DNA of 64,000 nucleotides, from the NCBI GenBank assembly GCA_030431635.1, contig JAUIIL010000001.1, positions 62,001 through 126,000 of the forward strand. The letters are read 5' to 3'. A program made the translations under genes and the position numbers. The DNA comes from Bacteriovoracia bacterium (GTDB lineage: Bacteria > Bdellovibrionota > Bacteriovoracia > Bacteriovoracales > Bacteriovoracaceae). Each line of letters begins with the position of its first letter. Within the stretch, counting starts at the first letter, position 1. Of this stretch, positions 16,270 through 25,105 are shown piece by piece. The notes under the pieces are model-generated. The model made no database searches. It was not told where the DNA came from and was given only the letters and a program-made list of their open reading frames with translations.

Positions 16270-17256
16270 ATGGGTATTGAAACCCTGTTGGATAATGTTA
16301 TGCATCCACCAGTCCTATTCTTTTTTCTAGGATTGCTGGCCATCGCTGTGAAGTCGGATTTGGAAATCCCTAATCAAATCGGTAAGTTTCTGTCGATCTA
16401 CCTGTTGTTTGATATTGGTATAAAAGGAGGAGAAGAACTGTTTCATAGTGGATTCTCTTTAGTTGTCGTTAAAGTTGTCATTGCTTGTTTACTTTTGTCT
16501 TTTTTTATTCCTTTTATTATTTATAAAGTTTTACGTCTAAAACTAGATGTCTATAATGCTGGAGCTATTGCTGCGACTTACGGGTCAATTAGTGCAGTTA
16601 CCTTTGCAACCTCAGTTTCTTTTCTAGAGTCTTCTAATGTCCCTTTTGGGGGATACATGGTAGCAGGGATGGCACTCATGGAATCTCCGGCGATCGTTGC
16701 AGGACTAATTTTAATAGGACTAGGACTGAAAAACTCTAAAGACACCAATGAAGTAAGTGAGAAAAGAGATTTTAAAGCTATTTTGCATGAAGCTTGCTTT
16801 AATGGTTCCGTTTTTCTTCTTGTGGGAAGTCTTGTGATTGGAATGGTCTCAGGAACAGCAGGAGAAGCCGAACTAAAACCTTTTGTGACCGATATCTTTA
16901 AAGGAATGCTATCACTTTATATGCTTGACATGGGATTACTCGCAGGAAGAAGACTTGGCGAGTTAAGAAAGTCAGGGCCATCATTAGTCATTTTTGCTCT
17001 ACTTTACCCGATTGTGTTTTCTTTTCTTGGAACGGCGGTTTCCTATTTGCTAGGATTACAACCAGGAGATGCATTATTAATGACAGTACTTGTTGCTTCA
17101 GCATCTTATATTGCAGTTCCTGCAGCCATGAGAATTTCAGTACCTCAGGCCAATATGTCTCTTCTTTTGCCGATGTCCTTAGGAGTGACGTTTACATTTA
17201 ACGTAACAATTGGAATACCTATGTATTATTCGATTATTACATCAGTATGGGGGTAG
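16270..17256 (+). CDS. SbtA-like sodium-dependent bicarbonate transporter
   Basis: The product is an integral membrane protein with about ten helices and an inverted-repeat layout, matching the SbtA (DUF897) family. Landmarks include HPPVLFFFLGLLAIAVKSDLEIP at the N-terminus, YGSISAVTFATSVSFLE in the first half and ASASYIAVPAAMRISVP in the second. Known SbtA proteins import bicarbonate with Na+. The start is the ATG at 16270 because GGAGG precedes it; an in-frame ATG at 16258 overlaps that ribosome binding site. A PII-like gene follows after three bases, the usual SbtA-SbtB arrangement, and a porin gene comes next. Confidence 0.85.
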   Translation: MGIETLLDNVMHPPVLFFFLGLLAIAVKSDLEIPNQIGKFLSIYLLFDIGIKGGEELFHSGFSLVVVKVVIACLLLSFFIPFIIYKVLRLKLDVYNAGAIAATYGSISAVTFATSVSFLESSNVPFGGYMVAGMALMESPAIVAGLILIGLGLKNSKDTNEVSEKRDFKAILHEACFNGSVFLLVGSLVIGMVSGTAGEAELKPFVTDIFKGMLSLYMLDMGLLAGRRLGELRKSGPSLVIFALLYPIVFSFLGTAVSYLLGLQPGDALLMTVLVASASYIAVPAAMRISVPQANMSLLLPMSLGVTFTFNVTIGIPMYYSIITSVWG

Positions 17257-17259
17257 ATT

Positions 17260-17550
17260 ATGAATAAAATAGAGTTGATACATAATAAAGAAGTTTTAAG
17301 AGTTTTAAAGAGTCTAATGACCAAAGATAGAGCATTTGGTTTCACGACTCTTAATGTTCATCAAGGCTACGGCCCTTTGAAAGGTGAGTACAAAGAAGAT
17401 CATATTGGAGATGAGCAGTTTTTTTCTATCATACTCATCGAAGATGATAAAAAAGCAGATGAACTAATAAAGAATTTAAAAAAATTTACCAAAGGTAATA
17501 AGTTTATTTGTTTAACCTCAAAAGTGAATTTCACAAAAGGTGATGAATGA
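17260..17550 (+). CDS. PII-like (SbtB-type) regulatory protein, 96 aa
   Basis: The small protein has the ferredoxin-like PII layout: TTLNVHQGYGPLKGEYKED is at the T-loop position, followed by EQFFSIILIEDDKKADELIKNLKKF. It lies three bases after the SbtA-like gene, where SbtB regulators are found; SbtB binds adenine nucleotides and gates the transporter. The Arg-x-x-Arg/CGPxGC redox tail of some SbtB proteins is not visible. Assignment rests on fold pattern, size and gene order. Confidence 0.75.
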   Translation: MNKIELIHNKEVLRVLKSLMTKDRAFGFTTLNVHQGYGPLKGEYKEDHIGDEQFFSIILIEDDKKADELIKNLKKFTKGNKFICLTSKVNFTKGDE

Positions 17551-17614
17551 AAAAATACGGTTTTGTTGACTAACAAATTAAGTATTTAAACATTCAACTT
17601 TTTTAGGGGGAAAT

Positions 17615-18715
17615 ATGAATAAAATATTTTTAGTGGCCAGCTGCGCCCTTTTTTCAATATCATTTAACGCTTTGGCCGTATCGAGTGAGTTTTATGGCTT
17701 TTTCAAGGGAAGTGTTTTTCATTCAACAGATGCTGTGAATTCTTTTTATAACCCGAATATGGTGGCACCAACTAGTGTTTCTTATTCACCTTCTTTGTCA
17801 GAAGCTGATGCAACAAGAACAACACTCCAGGTTGGACAATCAAGACTTGGGACAAATATTAAGGGAAGTAGCAAAACATCTGCCAACGTTGAAATAGACT
17901 TCGTTGATTTTGGTCAGTCCTCACCAACAACTTCAAGTCATCCAAGGCTAAGGAAAGCTTATCTCAATTACCAAATAACAGATGATGCGTTGATTAGATT
18001 TGGACAGGACTGGGATAGTTTTTCACCATTTAATCCAATTACTTTCAATTATATTGGGAACTACTTTAACTCTGGTAATGTTGGCTTTATGAGACAACAG
18101 GCCAAGTATATAAAAAAGAAGGGTTCTTACGAATATAATCTAACTATTGGTCAAGCAGGGAAAAACTCTTCTGGACAAGATAGTGATTTAGAAAAAAATA
18201 ATTCTCTATCTTATAGCGGGTATGTCCAAAAGATCTTAGGAAACCACATAGTGAACTTAAGTGCGATAACAGCTAGAATTAGAGGTTCAAGCAAAAAAGA
18301 AACTGTTTGGGGAAGTAGTTTGGGGCATAAATATAAAAACAACTTCTTTGAAACAGTTTCAGAGTTCTATTATGGAGAAGGACTAAGTCAAGTTGCTCTT
18401 TTGTCTTTACCGACAACAGACGTTGTTAAAGAGTACGGAGCTCATTTAACAGCAAAAGTACCCACGAAGAAATATGATTATTATGCTGGTTTTGGATTTG
18501 CTAAAAATAAAGATAGTTCAACAAGTGTGTTCAGCTCTTCTAGTGAAAAGTTTACAACGCTTGGGGCCCAAGAAAACTATACTTATAAGTTAGGCCTTTC
18601 CAAGAATGTTGATGAGTTTTTGCTTTTTACTGAAGCTGCTCGTTTGAAAACTGTTTATCAGTCAACTTCATATTATGCTTCAACGATTGAGTTAGGTGCT
18701 GTTTACAAGTTCTAG
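17615..18715 (+). CDS. Outer-membrane porin-like beta-barrel protein
   Basis: After a signal peptide (ending FNALA) the whole sequence reads as amphipathic strands joined by polar turns, ending in the C-terminal ...LGAVYKF, with a final Phe as needed for barrel assembly. The segment LRKAYLNYQITDDALIRFGQDWDSFSP resembles the DcaP-like/porin family in the conserved strand after the N-terminal plug. A good AGGGGG ribosome binding site is present. It follows the SbtA/SbtB pair after 64 bases, so it may supply the outer-membrane route for the same solute, which is inferred. Confidence 0.78.
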   Translation: MNKIFLVASCALFSISFNALAVSSEFYGFFKGSVFHSTDAVNSFYNPNMVAPTSVSYSPSLSEADATRTTLQVGQSRLGTNIKGSSKTSANVEIDFVDFGQSSPTTSSHPRLRKAYLNYQITDDALIRFGQDWDSFSPFNPITFNYIGNYFNSGNVGFMRQQAKYIKKKGSYEYNLTIGQAGKNSSGQDSDLEKNNSLSYSGYVQKILGNHIVNLSAITARIRGSSKKETVWGSSLGHKYKNNFFETVSEFYYGEGLSQVALLSLPTTDVVKEYGAHLTAKVPTKKYDYYAGFGFAKNKDSSTSVFSSSSEKFTTLGAQENYTYKLGLSKNVDEFLLFTEAARLKTVYQSTSYYASTIELGAVYKF

Positions 18716-18725
18716 TTTTACAAAA

Positions 18726-18812
18726 TGAAGATCGGGAATGTGCGTAACCGTCCTTTTGTCCAAATCCTGGTCTTCGGCACATAGGTCTTAGTTGACCTAT
18801 GTGCCATCTTCA
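18726..18812 (+). ncRNA. Structured, possibly switching RNA element
   Basis: Between the porin gene and the next one, TGAAGAT (18726-18732) pairs with ATCTTCA (18806-18812), enclosing a perfect 12-bp hairpin GGCACATAGGTC / GACCTATGTGCC (18776-18787 and 18794-18805, six-base loop). An upstream ATGTGC (18738-18743) can pair with the same GCACAT (18777-18782) used by the hairpin, so two structures exclude each other. There is no U-tract, so it is not a simple terminator. It precedes the 111-residue exported protein's ribosome binding site. It does not resemble a riboswitch class I know. Confidence 0.4.
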
Positions 18813-18830
18813 CAGAACATGAGGAGTTTT

Positions 18831-19166
18831 ATGAAAATTTTAATCTTAATATGTCTTTTATCACTTAATACTTTTGCCATTGAATCTATTCCTATTATTG
18901 GTGTTAACAATAAGGGAGAAGAAATTTGGGGTGAAATTCCAAATGAAAAATATGAGAAATTACTAGATTATGAGATGGAAAGTTCTGAGCAATTTGCTGA
19001 AGAAGAGTTGAGAGAAGAAGTTCTTCCAATTCTTTCACAGAAGCATTTAAAGCTTAGTGCGATCATTATTGGTCTAGGTGGTCAAGGACAAATAGGTCTT
19101 GGCCCTTTTCAGCTTGGCCTTGGAATTAACACTCAATTTTTCTATAACGTTAAGTCTAATCAATAG
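18831..19166 (+). CDS. Small exported protein with a Gly-rich repeat, 111 aa
   Basis: The start at 18831 has GAGGAG upstream and gives a signal peptide, MKILILICLLSLNTFA. The middle is acidic (EMESSEQFAEEELREEVL). The C-terminal third, LSAIIIGLGGQGQIGLGPF then QLGLGINTQFFYNV, resembles the repeat unit found four times in the next gene. It is separated from that gene by eight bases, so they are probably one operon and may work together. The function is unknown. Confidence 0.7.
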   Translation: MKILILICLLSLNTFAIESIPIIGVNNKGEEIWGEIPNEKYEKLLDYEMESSEQFAEEELREEVLPILSQKHLKLSAIIIGLGGQGQIGLGPFQLGLGINTQFFYNVKSNQ

Positions 19167-19174
19167 GAGAAACC

Positions 19175-20494
19175 ATGAAATCTATTATAATATATACTCT
19201 TCTCATTTCATCGACTCTGTTTGCCAGTGTCATAAAAGTTCCAAGTAACTTTCTTTATGAAAAGACATCCAAACAAACGAAAGAAGAAAGTTTTTTCTCT
19301 AGGAGAATCGATGGCATTCTCAATTCACAAGAAGAAGCCTTGGGGCACTATAGAAGTAAAAATTCAAAGTTAAAATTGGACCAGCTTATTACTTCGTTCA
19401 CAATAAGCAAGTCAGGTCTTTTTGGTCTAAGTGCTTTGGGGGCGAATAGCAATACATCTTTATTTTGGAAGAGACGAGGTTCATCAAGTCAGGTGAAAGA
19501 AGTTGAAACTTTTACAATAAAGGAGGGATTGGACGATATTGAACTTGAAAATCAAGCCATTGAAATAACTGATTATCTTATTTCTAAGAAACTTTTACGA
19601 AAAAAAGAGAGATTTAAAAAAAAATTAATGAAAGCTATTAAAAAAGGAAATACTCTCTTTAATTCGATGGAGCATTTGGCCTTTAATCAATGGGAAGTTG
19701 CAGGTTTAAGACTAGACCTTTCTTTTAGTGCAAATGGTAACCTTGCTCCTTTTACAGGAATTGGAGGGAGTAGTAGGCTTTGGATTGAGTGGAAAAAGAA
19801 CACCCTTCAAACAAAAAAGACATTGAGTCTCCATAAAAAAGATAAAAAGCTCAATAACTTTATAGAGCAATTGTTAAAAGAGGTTTCGCTTGTTGAGCAT
19901 GAAAAAAACTTAGGAAAGTTCAAGCTTACAACTTTCTATGCAGGAATTGGCCAGAATTTGAGAACAGGATTTTTTGGAATAGGTAATTCTCATTATGGGT
20001 TTGTTGGTTATATTAAGTTGAAAAGAAATCCTTATGCAGTATTGCAAAATACAACGATAGAAAAAGAATCTTTAAGTCTGATTCAAGATGAAGTAAAGGA
20101 GAAAAATATAGGGAATTCAGTGATGAAATTGCCTCGAAAAAAGTTTCAGAAAGGAATTCAGAGAGCAATGAAATATGTTTCAAATTTCTCTCAAAGACAG
20201 ACAGATAGTGAAAAGTCGAAATGGTATGTACATAAAATTAGACAGATTACGACATTATCAAAATCAGGATTTTTAGGTATTTCTAATCTATCAAGTCGGG
20301 CAGTCTTTATTATGATTTTTGAAAGAGAGCCCCAAAACTATATTCCTCATCTTGTTGAAGCGTCTTATGATGAGGAAGAACCAACTTGGGAGATTAATTT
20401 AATCCGTTTAAATTTTATCGCCTCTCTTGGTTTCAACGTTCCCTGGGTAGCAGGTTTTACACTAAGACCAAACGTTGAGCTTATTTGGAATTAA
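19175..20494 (+). CDS. Exported protein with four related beta-type repeats, 439 aa
   Basis: The signal peptide is MKSIIIYTLLISSTLFAS and AGGAG precedes the ATG. Four segments share a hydrophobic pattern with Gly turns: about residues 69-100 (SKSGLFGLSALGANSNTSLF), 175-207 (SFSANGNLAPFTGIGG), 249-283 (NLRTGFFGIGNSHYGFVGYI) and 351-384 (LSKSGFLGISNLSSRAVFIM). They are separated by lysine-rich helical stretches. A last strand pair ends in ...VELIWN. The repeats look like beta hairpins that pack into or onto a membrane. No named family is recognised. Its 3' end overlaps the convergent methyltransferase gene by four bases. Confidence 0.75.
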   Translation: MKSIIIYTLLISSTLFASVIKVPSNFLYEKTSKQTKEESFFSRRIDGILNSQEEALGHYRSKNSKLKLDQLITSFTISKSGLFGLSALGANSNTSLFWKRRGSSSQVKEVETFTIKEGLDDIELENQAIEITDYLISKKLLRKKERFKKKLMKAIKKGNTLFNSMEHLAFNQWEVAGLRLDLSFSANGNLAPFTGIGGSSRLWIEWKKNTLQTKKTLSLHKKDKKLNNFIEQLLKEVSLVEHEKNLGKFKLTTFYAGIGQNLRTGFFGIGNSHYGFVGYIKLKRNPYAVLQNTTIEKESLSLIQDEVKEKNIGNSVMKLPRKKFQKGIQRAMKYVSNFSQRQTDSEKSKWYVHKIRQITTLSKSGFLGISNLSSRAVFIMIFEREPQNYIPHLVEASYDEEEPTWEINLIRLNFIASLGFNVPWVAGFTLRPNVELIWN

Positions 20495-21633
20495 GGTGAC
20501 TGTTTTTGCCAGAGCTGAAATTTAACACTAATTCCTCCGTTAGAAAAACGCAGTTCTGAAATACGGCGATAATTTTTCTCACGCGGGAATATTTTTGTTT
20601 CAAAAGGCATCACAAGGCCTATCAATTCCGGATGATAAGTTTGTGTCATTTGGTTAAAGAAAGAATTCAAACTTTCTTGTTGATAGGCCCTCTTTCCGTA
20701 GGGAGGATTACTTAAAATCCAGTAGTGATTGTTGCTATCTTCAGCACTTCTAAAGAGATCCTCTTGAATAAAATGAATACTACTATCTTGTTGGATATTA
20801 TGGTTAATGACTTCAGAGAGGATATCTTTTCCCATATAGCCCTGAAATTGATAGTTAGTATTAATAGGAACAAGTCTCACTTGAGGTTTATTATGAATTA
20901 AAGGAAAATAATTATAATTAAAATCTCTTTCATGAAAATGGAAAAACTTTTTTGCTTCAAACAAAAAAGTTCCTGTCCCACAACAAGGGTCTAGTAGGGT
21001 AAAAGAGCGGATGTCTTTTTTTTGATATTGAAGCCAAGAATAAAGAATTAATGCCGAAGCAAGATTTTCTCTAATAGGTGCCACTCCACTAATTGAGCGG
21101 GAACCTCTTTTATGCAAACGCTCTCCACTGGTATCGATACTTAAAGTGACATCATCATTTTCAACTCTAACAAAAAGTGTAAAGGGTGTCGGAGGCCGTT
21201 GCTCTAAAAATTGTTTCTTTATAAGCCTGGCCTGAAATGTTTTTTCAATCGCGCTTTTGATAACTTCTTCAATTTTTTTGGTGTGAATAAGTCTTGAGCG
21301 GTGAGATGTAACAGAAAATTCAGGAATTTCACCTCTTAAATAGAGATGCCAGGGGATTTTAACAGCTTTATGAAAAAGTTTAGGGGCATCACGACATCTA
21401 AAGGTCGCTATTCTTAATAAAATCCGGTTAGGAATTTTTAAAAGTGAATTTAAGGCATGTCCATATTCTATAGGGAGAGAGATTTCAAACCCACCTTTAA
21501 GTTGAGTAACAGAGTCAAGCCACTCATTGGGAGCTTGAAGAGAGTCCCATTTTAGCTTTAGTTCTGCTATGGCAAGCTCCTCTAAACCTGGAGTCGTTTG
21601 AACAAAAAAAATCTTAGAATCGTCACTATTCAT
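20491..21633 (-). CDS. THUMP-domain RNA methyltransferase, RlmL-like
   Basis: An N-terminal THUMP-type RNA-binding region (to about residue 170) is followed by a Rossmann methyltransferase domain. The SAM-binding loop is LLDPCCGTGTFLFEA and the catalytic motif is LSNPPYGKR (NPPY, as in N2-guanine methyltransferases). The family includes the RlmL half of E. coli RlmKL, which makes m2G2445 in 23S rRNA; the 380-residue size fits a stand-alone RlmL domain. The exact target base cannot be read from the sequence. The gene is divergent from the neighbour at 21648, with 14 bases between the start codons. Confidence 0.85.
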   Translation of the reverse strand: MNSDDSKIFFVQTTPGLEELAIAELKLKWDSLQAPNEWLDSVTQLKGGFEISLPIEYGHALNSLLKIPNRILLRIATFRCRDAPKLFHKAVKIPWHLYLRGEIPEFSVTSHRSRLIHTKKIEEVIKSAIEKTFQARLIKKQFLEQRPPTPFTLFVRVENDDVTLSIDTSGERLHKRGSRSISGVAPIRENLASALILYSWLQYQKKDIRSFTLLDPCCGTGTFLFEAKKFFHFHERDFNYNYFPLIHNKPQVRLVPINTNYQFQGYMGKDILSEVINHNIQQDSSIHFIQEDLFRSAEDSNNHYWILSNPPYGKRAYQQESLNSFFNQMTQTYHPELIGLVMPFETKIFPREKNYRRISELRFSNGGISVKFQLWQKQSP

Positions 21634-21647
21634 GATAAATTAATTAT

Positions 21648-22157
21648 ATGAGAAAACTGAGACCTTATCACCATAACTATGACAAAAAAAGCTATCAAGT
21701 TGAAGTGGATTACTCGATAACTGATAGGCTTGATGTGACTTTCTTTGTGTATTCCGATAAAGATTGGGTTACTCACAAAGATTTTGGACCAAATCCTTCT
21801 CATAATTGGGGACTGTGGGATTATGATGTCGTTGAATGCTTTTTTCACTACCGTTCTCACCCTTATCTTGAAGTTCAACTTTCTCCACTGGCCCAAGCTT
21901 TCAATCTGATGATTTTAAGACCCAGAGAAGTTTATTACACTCCTTTAAGCTTAGGAGCAAGTTTTAGTTGTGAAATCGAAGAGAACTTATGGAAAGCAAA
22001 AATGAGAATCCCTTTGGATAATCTTGTTGGAGAAGGTGAGCTTTACGGAAATTTCTATGCCTGCTTGGGAGAAGGGAAGAGAAACTATTTTGCCTTATCA
22101 GGAAAATTTAATGAAACAGCAGATTTTCACCAACCGGAGCTCTTTGTTAAGTTATGA
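21648..22157 (+). CDS. CBM9/DOMON-like beta-sandwich protein, 169 aa
   Basis: The segment LDVTFFVYSDKDWVTHKDF, followed by NWGLWDYDVVECFFHY and YLEVQLSPLAQAFNLMI, has the alternating pattern of the carbohydrate-binding family 9-like (DOMON) beta-sandwich, in which 'W..DvvE.f...Y.E....p' is the core. There is no signal peptide, so it acts in the cytoplasm or leaves by another route. It overlaps the next gene by four bases (ATGA), indicating translational coupling to a methyltransferase. Ligand unknown. Confidence 0.7.
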   Translation: MRKLRPYHHNYDKKSYQVEVDYSITDRLDVTFFVYSDKDWVTHKDFGPNPSHNWGLWDYDVVECFFHYRSHPYLEVQLSPLAQAFNLMILRPREVYYTPLSLGASFSCEIEENLWKAKMRIPLDNLVGEGELYGNFYACLGEGKRNYFALSGKFNETADFHQPELFVKL

Positions 22158-22837
22158 AAGGAAAACTCACTCTTATTCCAACGCCGATTGATGAAAACTC
22201 GATATTAGAGCCTGGGGCCTTGAAGCTTTTAGATGAGAATTGGGATAAAAGTATTCTTTTAGTTGAAGAGGCCAAGGCCAATAGACGCAGTTGGCTTCGT
22301 TGGGGACTACCTCGTGAGGCCATCGAGAAATTTATTCTCTACAATGAACATACGCAAGAGAACTTAAATCTAGAGTTGATTAAAAAACTTCAAAAAGGAG
22401 AGAATATTTTTCTTTTAAGTGACTGTGGACTTCCCGCTTTTTGTGATCCAGGGCAAGAGCTCGTTAATCTTTGTCACCAACATAAAATTGAAGTTTCTGC
22501 CACTTCGTTTGCGAACTCTATTTCCCTTGCAATTGCTCTGAGTGGATTTGATCACTCTCAGTTTTTCTTCGCGGGCTTTCCTCCTCGCCAAGATAGAGAG
22601 GCTTTTCTCACGAATGTTCTTAAGCGCCAAGAGACAATTGTCCTTATGGACACTCCCTATAGACTAAGAAAGTTATTAGAGGAGCTTGATAAATTAAAAT
22701 GCCAGAGAGAAGTCTTTCTTGGGATGAACCTTAATCAACCTTCGCAGAAGTTGGTCAGAGGAAGTATCGGAGAGCTTCTTAAAAGAGATGATGAAAAAGA
22801 AGAGTTTATCCTCTTAATTGACAGAGTCAGGAAATAA
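22154..22837 (+). CDS. Short RsmI-like SAM-dependent methyltransferase, 227 aa
   Basis: The N-terminus KGKLTLIPTPI and the GP-loop-like segment LLSDCGLPAFCDPGQELVNLCH are those of the tetrapyrrole-methylase/RsmI fold, and the middle (GFPPRQDREAF) fits the short form of about 230 residues common in Bacteroidetes. E. coli RsmI (about 286 residues) methylates the 2'-OH of C1402 of 16S rRNA; this shorter form may do the same, but it lacks the C-terminal domain. It is coupled to the upstream DOMON-like gene and overlaps the convergent gene by 24 bases. Confidence 0.82.
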   Translation: MKGKLTLIPTPIDENSILEPGALKLLDENWDKSILLVEEAKANRRSWLRWGLPREAIEKFILYNEHTQENLNLELIKKLQKGENIFLLSDCGLPAFCDPGQELVNLCHQHKIEVSATSFANSISLAIALSGFDHSQFFFAGFPPRQDREAFLTNVLKRQETIVLMDTPYRLRKLLEELDKLKCQREVFLGMNLNQPSQKLVRGSIGELLKRDDEKEEFILLIDRVRK

Positions 22838-23926
22838 TTTTTGGCAATAACCACTTCGATAGGTCTCTTCAAAATGTTCAGTTATTTTTTGTAATGTCTC
22901 TTCGTCTGTAGTGGCAATTTTCTCTTTGTTATCTTCTCTCCATTTATTCATTTTTTGAGTCACGCAGTCATCGATATTCTGGTACTTTGGTGATGCTGGA
23001 CTTTGGAGTTGTGATCTGTTTACTTGATAATAGAACATCCAAAAAGTAGTTCCTATACTGTCTTTTATTTCTTCCCAATTATCAGTGATATAGTAAGTTA
23101 AGAGTCCTAGAAAAATAAGAGAAACTACTTCCATCGTCTTTTTTAAGGTGAATTGAGTGCCCGCGATAAGAATAGTTTTTTTATTATCGAAACCAATGAT
23201 TTGTGGGCCATATTTAATGATGTCTTCGATTTGTTCGAAGGTAAAATTCTTTAGAAAAAGATTAAAGTAGTTAATAGTGGCGAGTTCAAAAAAAGCTAAT
23301 GTTGGGTCGTGGAAAACGGCCAGGGTTGTGGTAGCTAAAGAAGCTCCAAGCATTCTTTTACGAATTTTTGGCCAATTGAATCTTGCCCATTCTAAAAAAT
23401 GACTGTGAGACTTTATGACTCGCATTTCTTTAAAGTAGGGGAGAAGTTTGGCCTGCATTGCTTTTTTGATAACAAGTTGATTGAAATTCCTTTGATACGC
23501 TTTTGAGATTTTTTCAGTTAAAGAGAAAGTCTTCTCCATTGCTTGTGGGGGAAGTGATTGTACAAAAACAAGCTCATTAATAAGCATATTCCAAGCATAG
23601 AGAGGATTCTGTCCATAATTAACATAGAAGTTTTCAACAAACTTTATCGTAAATTCGCGGTGATTTTTTTTGGTAGGATCAAAAAATTCTCCTCCCATTT
23701 TGTTGGCCATTTTTTTCGCAACAGCAAAAGCGAACTCTGGATGAGGAGCAATTCTTCTTTGATAAAAGTTCATTGACTCTTCAATGTCACTAAAAAAATC
23801 ATTAGGTAGTTTCTGGTTGAGGTAGAATTCGTAGCGAGAGTAATTAAAATTTCCCAAGAAATGTTCTTCGCACTGAGTGGCCACAGCGATAAAAGCAAAC
23901 AGAAAAGAGAAAAGAAGTGATTTCAT
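22814..23926 (-). CDS. Exported, membrane-associated protein of unknown function, 370 aa
   Basis: The signal peptide is MKSLLFSFLFAFIAVATQC, with a Cys at residue 19. The body is helical and basic. Hydrophobic stretches lie at about residues 190-215 (ATTTLAVFHDPTLAFFELA) and 275-295 (VVSLIFLGLLTYYIT), and two Cys occur in the C-terminal 70 residues (DDCVTQKM and SGYCQKLF). The layout, a Cys at the mature N-terminus and Cys after a late membrane segment, is loosely like the five-member family at 34.6-45.1 kb, but the sequence similarity I can see is weak. No family is recognised. Confidence 0.7.
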   Translation of the reverse strand: MKSLLFSFLFAFIAVATQCEEHFLGNFNYSRYEFYLNQKLPNDFFSDIEESMNFYQRRIAPHPEFAFAVAKKMANKMGGEFFDPTKKNHREFTIKFVENFYVNYGQNPLYAWNMLINELVFVQSLPPQAMEKTFSLTEKISKAYQRNFNQLVIKKAMQAKLLPYFKEMRVIKSHSHFLEWARFNWPKIRKRMLGASLATTTLAVFHDPTLAFFELATINYFNLFLKNFTFEQIEDIIKYGPQIIGFDNKKTILIAGTQFTLKKTMEVVSLIFLGLLTYYITDNWEEIKDSIGTTFWMFYYQVNRSQLQSPASPKYQNIDDCVTQKMNKWREDNKEKIATTDEETLQKITEHFEETYRSGYCQKLFPDSVN

Positions 23927-24109
23927 AGCGATAGAGTTCTATCATGAAAAAACATGCGTTGCATTATATAATCTTGCTCAAGCTGTTTCCTTGAAAATAA
24001 TACAGCTTCAGATAGAGTGCTTCTTCGCTCATAACTATTTGAAATAACGTTATTTTGAGTCAAGTTTTCCCTGGCCTGATGGATAAGGGCCGATTATACT
24101 GCGCTTCAC

Positions 24110-25105
24110 ATGAAAGAAAGAAAAAATGAACACATTCAACTAGCACTTGAATCAGAAGGCCATGCTCTTTTTCATGACAAAAGATTTGATTATGAACCAC
24201 TACTTGGTTCCATGAATAAGGCCATGGAACGCAAAGTTGGAGGAGAGTATTTTGGATTTCATTTTGATTATCCTCTCTGGGTATCAAGTATGACTGGTGG
24301 AGCGCAGTATGCTTCCACGATTAATAAAAACCTGGCCATGGCCTGCAGAGAGTTTGGTTTAGGGATGGGGCTTGGTTCTTGTCGAAATCTCCTTTTTAGT
24401 GAAGAGTCTTTTGAGGATTTTAACGTCAGAAAATATATGGGTGAAGCTCCTCTTTTTACCAATCTTGGAATCTCTCAACTAGAGCACTTGGTCCAAGAAA
24501 ATCAAACTCACTTGATAGATGAGATGAACAATAAATTAAGTGCAAATGGAATTGTCATTCATATCAATCCATTGCAAGAATTCTATCAAAGAGAGGGGGA
24601 TTGCTATCAAAGAAGTCCTATCGAAACGATAAAGCTCTTCTTGGACAAAACAAAGACAAAAGTCATTGTGAAAGAAGTTGGGCAGGGAATAGGCCCTCAA
24701 AGTTTAAAAGAATTATGTAAACTTCCATTGGCCGCTATAGAAACAGCTTCTTTTGGAGGAGCGAATTTCTCTCAAATTGAACAACTAAGAGAAGGAGCGC
24801 AATTTCGGGAACCAGCCTTAGCTTATGTTGGTCACGATAATGAGGAGATATTAGAGACTATTAATCAATTAGAAAACCCCCATCAAATTTGTTTTATTCT
24901 CTCTGGTGGTGTTAAGAGTTCTCTTGATGGTTATTATTTGACTCATAAATGCTCATTTCCCTCCCTTTATGGGCAAGCAACATCACTGCTTAAATATGCT
25001 TTAAAAAGTTATGAAGAGTTAAGTTCATACTTGGCCGAACAAATAAAAGTTTATAAGATGGCCAAAGAGTTTTTAGTGATTAAACAAGGAAGCAATCGTG
25101 GATAG
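24110..25105 (+). CDS. fni: Type 2 isopentenyl-diphosphate delta-isomerase
   Basis: This FMN-dependent isomerase interconverts IPP and DMAPP. The family start (RKNEHIQLALES), WVSSMTGGAQYASTINKNLA, MGLGSCRNLLF, the substrate-binding region and FILSGGVKSSLDGY are all present. At 331 residues it is close to the usual size. It heads a five-gene run ending at 29354 with overlaps or short gaps throughout, so the whole mevalonate branch is probably one operon. Type 2 enzymes typically accompany the mevalonate pathway in bacteria, which the neighbours confirm. Confidence 0.93.
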   Translation: MKERKNEHIQLALESEGHALFHDKRFDYEPLLGSMNKAMERKVGGEYFGFHFDYPLWVSSMTGGAQYASTINKNLAMACREFGLGMGLGSCRNLLFSEESFEDFNVRKYMGEAPLFTNLGISQLEHLVQENQTHLIDEMNNKLSANGIVIHINPLQEFYQREGDCYQRSPIETIKLFLDKTKTKVIVKEVGQGIGPQSLKELCKLPLAAIETASFGGANFSQIEQLREGAQFREPALAYVGHDNEEILETINQLENPHQICFILSGGVKSSLDGYYLTHKCSFPSLYGQATSLLKYALKSYEELSSYLAEQIKVYKMAKEFLVIKQGSNRG

